NCBI GenBank assembly: GCA_032718475.1
Contig: JAUCBJ010006535.1
Span: 1 to 37,522 of the forward strand
DNA: 37,522 nt
DNA from: Nemertoderma westbladi
Lineage: Eukaryota; Xenacoelomorpha; Nemertodermatida; Nemertodermatidae
Direction: 5' to 3'
Numbering within the stretch: position 1 is the first letter of the stretch; every line of letters starts with the position of its first letter. Under the pieces are notes generated by a model. It did no database searches and had not been told where the DNA came from. It saw only the letters and a program-made list of their open reading frames with translations. The translations under genes and the position numbers were made by a program. Positions 1-9,523 of this stretch are shown one piece after another.

Positions 1-154
1 CCAATCTCGAGTGTTCAGCACGCCAGAAATGGATAAGCCAATCTCGAGTGTTCAGCACGCCAGAAATGGATAAGCCAAGCTCGAGTGTTCAGCACGCCAG
101 AAATGGATAAGCCAAGCTCGAGTGTTCAGCACGCCAGAAATGGATAAGCCAAGC
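1..154. repeat. 37-bp tandem repeat, four full copies
   Basis: Four contiguous copies of a 37-bp unit (starts 1, 38, 75, 112) and a few bases of a fifth. Copies differ at one base (CCAATCTCG in copies 1-2, CCAAGCTCG in copies 3-4). The array starts at the first base of the window, so its true left end is unknown. There are no spacers between copies. Confidence 0.95.
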
Positions 155-522
155 GAGAAAGTTCTGACAAACACAAGGAATGGAACCAGGATTATTCGAG
201 TTTGCAGATTGAATAGAAAACTACACCGACGCCCTCCGTCATCCTATGTATGGAAATGAAGCAATGACGGAGATACTGTCTACGAAAATGGGAGAGAGCT
301 TTGTGGTACTAAGACCTTCAATGGCCCAAGTCAAATCAATTAAGGATGCCCACCAACATATCGTAGCACGACAACAACGAATACGAAGCTGCAACAAACA
401 ATGCACGCCTTCGCCATCCAATTATGTGTCAACTAGGATTCCAATGACATCACCGTAGCGGACAATACATCTGGCGACAACCAGAAAGTGTCGAATGACG
501 AACAATGGACATTCAATCCTAA
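155..522. other. Non-coding or decayed stretch upstream of the gag-like frame
   Basis: Only short frames are open on either strand (about 60-70 codons near 239-458), with no recognisable motif. Because the next frame looks like a decayed gag region, this stretch may be older sequence of the same element, but nothing in it proves that. Confidence 0.4.
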
Positions 523-891
523 CATACACTAACTTCATGTGCAACAACATGGTCAACATTTCCGAGCGCCCATTCTGGTAAGACAGGGTTTACTAAGAAA
601 GGCTATATTTGCAATGGTACCCATCGCGTTAGAGACTGCCCACGATTCCTGGAGAAGCCCATCCGTGATAAATACGACACATGTTATCGCTTACTTCTAT
701 GTATCGCCTGCCTTGGTTTCAGATACTTCCGGAATGACTGTCGAACAGTGAAGCAGAACCATTGTACGAGAACTACTAAAGATGGTGTCGTATGCAATGG
801 AGATCATTATCATAAGTCTTCCGGACCACCAACTCCCTATGAGGACTGGATAAAGAAATGGACAAAAGGAACAATAGGGAAGAGTAAGTAG
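523..891 (+). pseudogene. Decayed zinc-knuckle region resembling BEL/Pao retrotransposon gag-pol
   Basis: A frame without an ATG is open from 523 (after a TAA at 520-522) to a TAG at 889-891, 122 codons. From about 586 it carries successive Cys/His clusters. The first reads CNGTHRVRDCP, a CCHC knuckle whose first Cys has become Gly. The second is LCIACLGF...DC with C-x2-C-x4-Y-x4-C spacing, His replaced by Tyr. The third cluster is C...C-NGDHYH. Knuckle, linker with PxF and charged residues, second knuckle after LC..CL, then C..HH is the order seen between gag and protease in BEL/Pao-type retrotransposons. No protease, reverse transcriptase or long terminal repeat was found next to it. Loss of key Cys/His residues and the stop suggest a dead fragment. 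Family assignment is inference. Confidence 0.5.
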
Positions 892-1435
892 CAAATTAGT
901 AATGTTCCAGAATAGTTTAATTAATTTCACAATTAGCTGTGATTCAATGGGAAATGAGTAATATTTATACTGGCGTGTTCGTCTTACACATTAAATGTAA
1001 TATCTCGGAAACTAAAAGTCTCATCAAATTTTAAATATATCAAAAATGTCACGATATATTATAAGGTAACTTATGTAAAAAATTATACAATTCTACTGCA
1101 AGGAAATTTCATAATTTCCATTAATGTTAGCTAAGATTTTTCTCAATAAAATTGTAATTGCTCTATTTATTTTAGGTGTCATTTATGTATCTATTTACAG
1201 TTTAAAAATCACAATAGTTTATAATATAATATAACAAATACATTGTTTGGGGATAAGGGTTTTTGAGGTCGCTAAATCCGATGGGCGAAGTTACATCCAC
1301 CCGTTTAGTGGAGAATGAGTGTAAATAAGCTCACTTTATTGTACCGCTTCTTCAATTTGTTACTTTTACTCTCGAATATACCCCAAAATCGGGAGAAAAA
1401 GTTTCGGGAAAAAAGTATCCCATAGGATTGTATTG

Positions 1436-1469
1436 ATTTTACTTTTTTTCCCTGCGAAAAAAGTAAAAT
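1436..1469. repeat. Perfect 13-bp hairpin
   Basis: ATTTTACTTTTTT at 1436-1448 is matched exactly by AAAAAAGTAAAAT at 1457-1469, with an 8-base loop containing CCCTGCG. It may be a remnant of a foldback element. Confidence 0.8.
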
Positions 1470-1644
1470 AAAATGTTTTCTGTGGAATTTCTTAAATTTT
1501 ATTACATGTGTTGAAAGAGCATCGACGTAGAAAGGGTTTGCACGTAGTTTGAGCAAAATCCATGCACGCACTCAAAAGTAGCACGCACTCAGCAACTTTA
1601 GTGTCTGCAAGTCGATCTCCAAAACGGAACTCAATATCTTATAT

Positions 1645-1714
1645 TGGTTTAAGTTGTTAAGCGGCTCTCTAGTTACGTAATAAATATTCCAGGACACTAA
1701 ATTATTTAACATTG
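1645..1714. repeat. Dispersed 70-bp repeat, copy 1
   Basis: This stretch (TTGTTAAGCGG...CTCTAGTTACGTAATAAATATTC...ACACTAAATTATTTAACATTG) recurs in the same orientation at 8412-8481 with few differences. Its nature is unknown. Confidence 0.8.
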
Positions 1715-1910
1715 AGTAAGGCAACATCAGGAGAGTAACTATGGAAGCAGTAGGCCCCTATAGTAAAACTACAGTTCAATTTATAGTCAATTTGCAGTAG
1801 AATACTACTACTGTACAGGTACTGACTGACAGTACTTACTATACTGTGTACTGTAGTATATCGCTCTATGTTTTATTAAAGAATTGAGCAATAAACAAGA
1901 ACCAATTTAA

Positions 1911-2070
1911 TAATAAAATTACGTATTACATGGGAAAGAAAACGTAGAACATTTTTTTCAATATTCTCCCGACACTTTATTAACCTCCCTGACTCTCGGT
2001 AAATAAAATCCCTCGAGAATAATGAAAAAAAATCTACATTTTTCCCATGTAATAAGTAATTATTTTTAGA
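1911..2070. mobile_element. Foldback (near-palindromic) element, about 160 bp
   Basis: The left arm (about 1911-1985) and right arm (about 1995-2070) are imperfect reverse complements along almost their whole length. Both arms contain the ATTACATGGGAAA block (inverted on the right), then a T-run, then a TATTCTC block. A near-complete palindrome of this size is typical of MITE/foldback elements. No flanking target duplication was established. Confidence 0.65.
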
Positions 2071-4366
2071 CTTTTTTGGCGATATTAGCAAAAAAGAATG
2101 AAAAACATTTGGTTCGGATGAATTGTGAATTGGTATTGGGTTACCCCCTCTGTTTCGCTAGATTGAAGGGACTATTATAACACCATTTTTTGTTATAGTC
2201 GACCTGCAAACTACACAAAATTAAGTTTAGATGGCATTTTTTGTTAATGGTTGGCATCCACCTGATTTTTGTACTTCAAGACATGGCGAATCCGGCTAGG
2301 CCGGATGCCACCTCTGCAGTTTTGATTTAAAGCCTTTTTTTGGGCTTCAAAGTTTTTTGCTCAAAAATTTTATTTTTCGATTTTAGGATACAAGTTCATG
2401 GTGAATGTTTGTGAATCTCGTCTCATAACCAGTGTATAAATTGAAAGTTAATCAAAATGCATCAATGTTGTCCTGAAACTGTTATAAACACTTTGGTAAA
2501 GAAGAAATTTAAGTAAATTGGAAAATTCGCTTGCAGTCCGCCAACCCGGCCCTAGTAACCGCCTTAGCAACAGATTTATGAAATTTAAATTATTAATTGT
2601 TTGTCTCACCTTTCCTTTTCCTGAGAAAATCAACAAACAGTTTTAAAAATTAAAAAACCTATCACAAATCTTAAATACATTCTTGGAAACACATCAAGGG
2701 CAATATAAAATGAAATAGAGTCCAATGTCGCAGACACAGACCCATTATTTGGACCAGAGTAATTTACACAAGTATCAAAATATTAAGTTTAAGTGGAGAA
2801 TTCGTGTACCTTTACTCAACTATTTGCTCCCATATTTGTAATTATTTAAAAATATCACTACTACACTACATATCACTATCACTGTAGGGATTCCAAAAAT
2901 CGGAACAAAGTTTTTCGTGGCGTATTCATGATTGCAACACCGCTGAAGACGCCCGTGAAGGGTCAAATGGCCATACGGTGAAACTGATTATTTTTTATAA
3001 AACTGTGGTGAACTACGCCTATCCCCTTACGCCACAACGGTCTAAATAACTGCAGCTAAGTGGCATTGTGATACTTCCCGTCATATTTTACACATTGGGG
3101 TGACATGTACAGTCCACGTTACCATTGCAACAGAACAAATAAGACAATTTAATAAGAATTTAATTTACAGTGTAACTAACTATAATGCAGTGGATACATT
3201 GTGGATACAAATCCCAAATATTAGGATTTCACACAATTTCACATATAATAATTTTTCACATATGACAATTTTACTATGTACATTTCGTATAAGGAATTCT
3301 AGCTTTAGATTGGCCTTTATTTTATAGAACACGTGAAGTTGCAAATCAAAATATTAAAATATACTTGTTAGAAACACGAAGAAGGTTCTAGAACAATCTA
3401 AACTATGCAGGTGATTAGTAGCTACATAAAATATTGTAGCTGCTGCTGAAGTATTACCGTAATAATTCAATCGTTGGACGAATAATATTTTGTTACATAC
3501 GAAACTTCATACTTAGGCCTTCTTTAACCAATTACTGTTTTCATTTACTTGTTTTTAAAATCGAATGCTCCGCCCCCGTTCGTAATTTTTACAATTCTAG
3601 CTATCCTTCAGTTTTCGAGGTGAAATTATATCTTTCATCCTGGTGGAAAAAGTTCCTATTGTTGTGAGTTTCGGTTACACACACATTTATTCATCATTAT
3701 TTTATACAGACCGGGTGAGCAGAACAGATACTGTACCTTTTCTTTACACAATGTTTGATATCGGTGCATTATCGGTGCATGTCATTGACTAAGACTATTC
3801 TTGCAATATGGAATGCAATGCCCGTATGTTGAAGGATGTGTTTAAATGTTGCATTAATTCAGAAAGATAGGCCTTCTATTGGCGTGTTATATGTGCTGTG
3901 CACCCCATTAAAATTTCAATACAAGCTCTAGTTTTTGCTATTTCTTTTCATGAACATATTCTAGAACATGTCAGCTATTATTTAAATATCTGAAAGTAGC
4001 AAATTTTCTCACTACAGTAAGCCTACTGAATTTTACTTCACCGAAATTCAAATGTCTGGCCTCTTATAGTACGTACGTACAGTGTAACAATTTACACAAA
4101 GTCCTTCTTTCCGACTCTTTATATCAATAACATTACTTATTTACTTTTTCGACAAATAAAACACTAGCTAGGGCAATAAAAAATACAAATACGGTATATT
4201 TAATTTACTTTAATTTAATGTAACAGTGCTACACATCACTTAAACAATCACCTGTAGCTTAAGTGTTTACAACCATTGCGACAAATTATCTTGTGCTGAT
4301 GGTAATTCGTAAAAACCCATATGGGTAGAAGTTTAATATGTTTGGTTCGGAATCTGATAAGCGATT
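2071..4366. other. Non-coding stretch
   Basis: Nothing recognisable beyond short chance frames. A short direct duplication (ATCGGTGCATT-like, about 3761-3781) and a local inverted pair around CCGGCTAGGCCGG (2292) are the only structures noted. The promoter of the following gene could lie near its end, but no clear core element was seen. Confidence 0.5.
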
Positions 4367-4556
4367 ATGGAAATAGACAACTATATCGAGGATAAGGAAA
4401 AGGAAGACAAACGCATAAGACTTCAGAGACACAAAGCGGGAATTGACTATCTCTCGCAGTTACGAACCATGGTGTCGGACAGTCGAGTTGAACTACAAAT
4501 TACATATCACGATTGCGAAGACATGGAGGACGATTTAATTGACGGCAGGCTTCGAT
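4367..4556 (+). CDS. Exon 1 of an unrecognised two-exon single-pass membrane protein
   Basis: ATG at 4367 is the first start after in-frame TGA and TAA (4355-4360). The exon ends at 4556 before GTTAGT, a good donor. Joined to exon 2 (5287-5507) it gives a 136-residue protein with a phase-1 junction; both exons carry L-R-L/L-E-R patterns that run smoothly across the join. Residues 1-63 are highly charged (KEKEDKRIRLQRHK near the N-terminus; an acidic DCEDMEDD stretch near residue 52) and probably partly helical. The second exon supplies one hydrophobic segment and a tail rich in aromatic residues. I do not recognise the family. It could be a small organelle- or ER-membrane protein; that is inference only. 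Codon pattern, clean splice sites and the continuous frame are the support; no homologue could be checked. Confidence 0.6.
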
Positions 4557-5286
4557 GTTAGTTCTATTAGGACCGCAGTATATAGAGTTCTGTAAACGTC
4601 ACTGTTTGTTAGACACTCAAACATTCCTTTAATATATCCGATAATTGAATACAGTACAGTATTTATGTGACCTGCTGAGCTTAAGGGGCTTTTGCGAAGC
4701 TATGCTTTCCCGAATAATATAAAATATATATTTAATAGCTGTAAGTGCCTCGAAACTGCGATGAAGTTACGAGGCATACCTCATTTTGCTTTAATTAATA
4801 ATATAAATTTTTATATGAGGCAAAGGGTGATGGTATATATCGTCAGGCGCATATTACCAAATATGCGACCCCACCCGAGCTGTTAGGTACTGTAATAGGT
4901 ATTCCGGTAAGGACAATAAAAGTGTATTAACAACCTCTTCAAGTTTATTTTGATAGTCATCAATAGCAACTTCGATTCAATGGCGATTCAGTTTCAGTTA
5001 ATAATAAATGTAAAATAGAGAGTGACGCATATTTATGCTGCCAGACTCAGACGGACTCGGAGATTCTAGCAGATGGATAGACACTAAAATAGTTGAGTTG
5101 CTGCACGACGTTGAGAAGGACATTTTCAAATACAATAAGCAGTGTAAATGTCGCATCGGTATCACCAGACCGCTCTTAATTTCAGTTGTGTCGGACAAAT
5201 AGATATTTGACATCCAACAGTCGAAGTTAATTAATATATCTTTCTGTTGCAACGCCACTAACGAAATATTTGTAATTTTGTTTCAG
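4557..5286 (+). other. Intron of the two-exon membrane-protein gene
   Basis: A 730-bp GT-AG intron: donor GTTAGT at 4557, acceptor TTTTGTTTCAG ending at 5286. It contains a short GCCTCG...CGAGGC inverted pair near 4747-4775. The short frames inside it (4692-4886 and 4998-5258) show no family features. Confidence 0.6.
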
Positions 5287-5507
5287 TGAGAATGTTGGAA
5301 AGGAGGCTGAGATTAATTCACCAGACACCAGCTGATAACACATTTCAATCCTTAACTTTCTATGTGAGCGCAACGGTCGCTTTTATAATTGGAATGTGGT
5401 TTAGTACATATATCAATGAGGATTGGGAGTATTATCTTATGTATAAGTGGGATTCATTTATTTTATATATAAGATCCTTTTTTTTCCGCAATAAAAGTTG
5501 GTTGTGA
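5287..5507 (+). CDS. Exon 2 of the unrecognised membrane protein
   Basis: It starts after the TTTCAG acceptor and runs to TGA at 5505-5507. It encodes residues 64-136: a basic amphipathic LRMLERRLRLIHQ stretch, then a hydrophobic segment of about 20 residues (SLTFYVSATVAFIIGMWFST), then a Trp/Tyr/Phe-rich tail ending in a basic FFFRNKSWL. The short flanking charges and single segment near the middle-to-C-terminal part suggest a type II or signal-anchor topology. An AATAAA at 5490-5495 lies inside the last codons, so the 3' UTR could be very short. No conserved catalytic motif is visible. Confidence 0.6.
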
Positions 5508-6023
5508 AAAACCAATCGAGATCGTTGATTATACTACTCTACTCAAAAGAAAGGTATGAATTAGAGCCATTCTACAAATATTATTTTGGAATGTAGAGAT
5601 TAACTCAATTGAAGAAGTTAGTTAAAATGAATATAATTTAATGGTTGTATTTCGATGTTAGAAGCTCTCATTCTCTGGTTTCTATGGTCATTGTCACAGG
5701 AAAGTCAGTTCCTTCTTCAGTCCAAAGGTCGTTGAGATGATATTATGTACGAATTCCTCCCAAGACTATACTGTTCGATAATAGTGTTATTATAACTTAT
5801 ATACGACAAATGATGTCGAATAATGTGATCAACACGTATTGAAATTTTAAATGTGTATCATTAATTATGGCACACCACATCAACAACAACTATTATTAGG
5901 TTTTTGTGGCAGTTTACATGGAGGTTCTTATTAGAGGACATCGCTAACCTTGAATCAAATATTCCTAGCCTTTTCTATGTAAAACAAAATACTAGGAAAT
6001 ATGCCAATTTGTTCTTGGAAATG
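5508..6023. other. Non-coding stretch after the membrane-protein gene
   Basis: No coding frame of note. It may include 3' UTR sequence if the AATAAA inside the last exon is not used. Confidence 0.4.
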
Positions 6024-6245
6024 TCATTTTACAGAGCCCAAAACGGACACTATAAAATATATATCCAACTTAATTGCAGATAAGGGGGGGGGGGGGGGGG
6101 GGGGACTGGACGCAATAAAAATGAATTCCTCTCCAGTGGAAATTCGACGCAAATAAAAGCTGATTACTCTCAAAAATAAAACTGTAACCTGTTCTATTGT
6201 GTTTAGTTTATTGTTTTGGTTAAAATAACGTGCCACTGTAACCTG
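6024..6245. repeat. Dispersed repeat with internal poly-G tract, copy 1
   Basis: It contains a 21-base G run (6084-6104) followed by ACTGGACGCAATA and, after about 85 bases, AACCTGTTC...TATTGTTTTGGTTA...AACCTG. The same right-hand block follows the G run at 23838-23852, and the left block (AATTGCAGATA then ACTGGACGCAATA) is also at 12855-12890. This is therefore an interspersed family, not a chance homopolymer. Confidence 0.7.
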
Positions 6246-7240
6246 CTCCTTTCCCTAAATTGAGAATATAACAATGAGGCGGAATATCAATTTTCCGAGA
6301 TGGGATTTGCGTCGAGTTTCCTTTAATTAACGACAGCTGTTGTTGTTGTTACATTAAGATTGTTCCCCAAATTGAAAGCTTTTGTGCAGATCTGATAATA
6401 TTAAAAAACTTTGTTTAGTTTTCTTTAAAATGGCAGCACAATTGTGTTTAATTTTCAAAAACCACAGCGGAACGTGAATTTGTTCAGTTAATTATTTGGT
6501 ATAGTAAAAAATATGAGTAATAGGCCTACCATTGATTAATAATGTTCTCATTTAAAAAAAATTCACGAGACATTTTTCACGACTTTTCCAAATATTTGTT
6601 CTTTATATGTTCTTTTATACTCCTTACCTAGATAGTGCCGCAAACTGACCGCAAGTTAAATAAAGTTTCGTTTTTTTTTCCCACTAAACACATTAGTTGG
6701 TGTTTGCGGTCAATTTGCGCTAATAACTTAACTTGACCTTACCTGTTCTGCGGTTGACAGCTTGGATAGGTCACGCACGTACAACAGTAGTAATTGAATC
6801 CTGATTGCCCACACAAACTAATTAGAATCAACTTGCAATTGTATGTCACGTTTTCATGGTGAAAAACCGCAGGCCAGAGCGGAAATGTGTTTGAGTTCTG
6901 TAACAATACTTACAATACATAAATTGTTGCTGTCGATCCAATTAATACGGTGGCCCATATTGGCCACAACAAACATATTTTTTATCATTTACTTCTATGG
7001 GCAAAAAAGGTGTCGATTTTACATCATTTAAACTTTGACGTGAAAAACTTGTCAAAATGACTTGGAATTTTTTCGGACGGTCTTTGGGCAAATGTTTGAA
7101 GGCTGCTAATAAAAGACAACAAAGTCAAACTTTGATGAAATTAAATCAAAACTTCTACAGTTTGTCGAAAGTCTGAAATATAAATTGTTTAGAATTCTCG
7201 ATCCAGGAATGTATATAGATATCAAAGATAAATATATTTA
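6246..7240. other. Non-coding stretch with one inverted repeat
   Basis: No coding frame is supported. The only structure noted is the CGCAAA-TGACCGCAA inverted pair at 6644-6719. Confidence 0.5.
6644..6719. repeat. Inverted repeat, CGCAAACTGACCGCAA type
   Basis: CGCAAACTGACCGCAA near 6648 is the reverse complement, with one mismatch, of TTGCGGTCAATTTGCG near 6703. The loop is about 40 bases with a T-run. It is a possible small foldback element. Confidence 0.65.
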
Positions 7241-7443
7241 ATCGGCCTGCTGCATTGCAGCTGTATTGAGATTGCGATGGCAGGTTAACAACGAAATTGT
7301 GCTGCCACCAACCAATTGACAATTATGATACACATTGAGAATGCTATGCCGGCTAATCAACAAAGTTGCACCACCGCAACTCCATATCCCACTGACACCC
7401 GCATCTTACATGGGTTGTCCATTTAAGAGGCATCCCATGAAAG
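7241..7443 (-). mobile_element. 3'-end fragment of the RTE-like retroelement
   Basis: Read on the minus strand this matches the last coding part and tail of the element at 13.1-16.9 kb: the ATGACTTTC...CTCTTAAA block, the GAGTTG-GGTGGTGCAA block, the CCGGCATAGCATTCT block, and the end GCAGCTGCAATGCAGC. Compared with the main copy it carries an extra, partly duplicated stretch of about 80 bases (a second GGTGG...GCAATCTCAAT block) just before the tail. Confidence 0.75.
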
Positions 7444-8411
7444 TCATTAGCTCTCAATATTATACTCTTTACTGTACCTAGGGTACCTTGTAATGAAGAA
7501 CCGGTACTGTAATGTAATCTTTACTACATGAAATACTTTTTATTCACTTTACGACTATATATTGTACTTACAGATATTGAATGTTACTACTGTATTATAT
7601 TTTAGGTCTCATAACTATAAAAGTTCTTCCGCTTTATAAATCCCAGTGAAGCTTCCTATTCCCGCCTAAAACTGCTAAAAAAACGTATTCTATAAGACAC
7701 TGTGTAGATTTATTTACAATAGATATGATCAGGTTTCCAGTCCAACCTCGCCTGGTGTCACGGCGTCAAATTGACTCCGCCGTAGGGTTTTCCCCGACCT
7801 GTGCAGAGCATGGCGCAATTAATGTTCATCCCCATTAATATTCACAAAACGACATATATCCACTGGCTACCTACCTCTTACATAAATAATCAATTATTTG
7901 ATCCAAAGCTGAAATATTCCATTGTACACCCACCCACTTTAACCCACTGACATCACTGCCTCCTGTCGGTACGGACGCCCCGCCTCGCCCACACATTATC
8001 TATGTATAATGGAAATAAAGTATAATTTCGCACAAGATTCGAAATCAAGCATTTAATAGGTTTTACTTCTTCTACATATATTGTGGACCATGCCCGCCGA
8101 TGACCATGCACACGCACTTAAACAATTAATCTTAATTGATTAATTGTTTAGACAATAGATCTTAAAGCAAATGAGGCACAAAGTGGACAAAGCAAGTAGG
8201 CGAGTGAGCCAATCAATGACCAAGTGAGTGAATACGTGACCGTGTTTGGATTGATCAAGAGTGAGCGAGTAAGGATCGAACATGTACAAACGGCAAACAA
8301 TTGATTATAAAAACCAAACTTTCGTATTTTTGAATTTTGTATTTTTCACATATTTAATTCACCGCCACGCGTCACTCCACCCCACAATAATTCATTTATT
8401 ATTATTGGTAT
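7444..8411. other. Non-coding stretch with one perfect palindromic hairpin
   Basis: No gene is seen. TAAACAATTAATC at 8119-8131 is perfectly mirrored by GATTAATTGTTTA at 8138-8150 around a 6-base loop. Confidence 0.6.
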
Positions 8412-8481
8412 CGGTTTATGTTGTTAAGCGGCCCTCTAGTTACGTAATAAATATTCGAGAACACTAAATTATTTAACATTG
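8412..8481. repeat. Dispersed 70-bp repeat, copy 2
   Basis: Same orientation as and nearly identical to 1645-1714; the match ends within a few bases of ATTTAACATTG in both copies. Confidence 0.8.
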
Positions 8482-8661
8482 CGATTTTCTATTATTATAA
8501 CTATGGCATTATAATATGGCGATTTTGCCATTCATCATCGACGAAAATTTTCAGATCTGGCGGCCTCCGAAATTAGGTGCCATGTGACACTTGTCCCCCA
8601 TCCCCCCTCCGTACGTCACTGTTATTTTGTCCAGCAATCCTGTGTGTGGTACTGTCTGTAA

Positions 8662-8765
8662 GGTTGGTGCAATTTTGTCGATCATCCGGCATAGCATTCT
8701 TAATGCACGCTGCATTACACCAAGCATCTCAATGTGCGGCTGCAATGCAGTAGGCCGATTATAGA
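8662..8765 (+). mobile_element. 3'-end fragment of the RTE-like retroelement
   Basis: GGTGCAATTTTGTCGAT, the CCGGCATAGCATTCTTAA block and the tail GGCTGCAATGCAGTAGGCCGAT match the extreme 3' end of the main copy (16767-16840). An insertion of about 30 bases precedes the tail. Confidence 0.75.
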
Positions 8766-9009
8766 TATGTAGTCTGTTAGTTTGCAACAGACTCTAGTTT
8801 AGTAGTTCGTGTTTCCATGAAAATGTTTAGTTTTGTTACCCTTTGTTAAAGTCGAAAACAAAAATATATTGTAAAATATAATATTAATAATATTTAATTG
8901 AAATATTAATAAATATTAATATTTTTCTGTAAAGTACATTACAGTGTGCTTAGTACTTACTATTGGTCGAACGAACTACTACACCAACAATTGCACAATC
9001 TTGTTATTT

Positions 9010-9180
9010 GATGGCCTCATGGAGTGAATAAGCATGGTGGATAGGACATGACTTTCTGAGTCTAAACTGAAAGAAAACTGGCCTTGAAGAATGAATGCTC
9101 TAACAAATGTTAGGGGTGATATGAAGTTGTGGCGGATTTGTAGCTGCAATGCAGTATGCCGATAGTAGTTTGTTGTAGTA
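9010..9180 (+). mobile_element. 3'-end fragment of the RTE-like retroelement, with internal deletions
   Basis: CCTCATGGAGTGAATAAGCA is shared exactly with the main copy at about 16651. The ACTGGCCTTGAAGA, GGTGATA-GAGTTGTGG and GCTGCAATGCAGTATGCCGAT blocks follow in order. Several short deletions destroy any frame. Confidence 0.8.
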
Positions 9181-9523
9181 GTATTCGAACGAACTTAGTG
9201 AGTTAGCAAAAAGATATGAGGTTTAGATATGCAGATTTACTTCAAAATTTTACCGTTTTGATTACGAAATGACGAGATTCATAATTGCCAAACGCAAGCA
9301 CAACCCAAAATATATTTTAACAAAAATCTTAGCTATTTCTTTCAGAAGCTTGTTTCATTCCACTCCGCACATACAAACATTGATTACTGTAGATAGATGA
9401 TAATGTAATTTTGAGTAAGTTTTTAAAATGTTCAATCGTACAGTACTATGGAGTCGTCAAGCTTGCTAGGCTTGCCTTAATTTATCATAATTTAATAGTA
9501 GGCGCTATTAGCGAGCCGACAGT

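Larger units (their letters stand above)
892..1910. other. Non-coding AT-rich stretch
   Basis: No credible coding frame. It holds a perfect short hairpin (1436-1469), one copy of a dispersed 70-bp repeat (1645-1714), and a zone near 1785-1862 rich in TACTGTA-like words that can pair with one another. Confidence 0.6.

Noticed and set aside
1-154. CRISPR-like array
   Set aside because: The 37-bp units abut without spacers, and the sequence is animal DNA.
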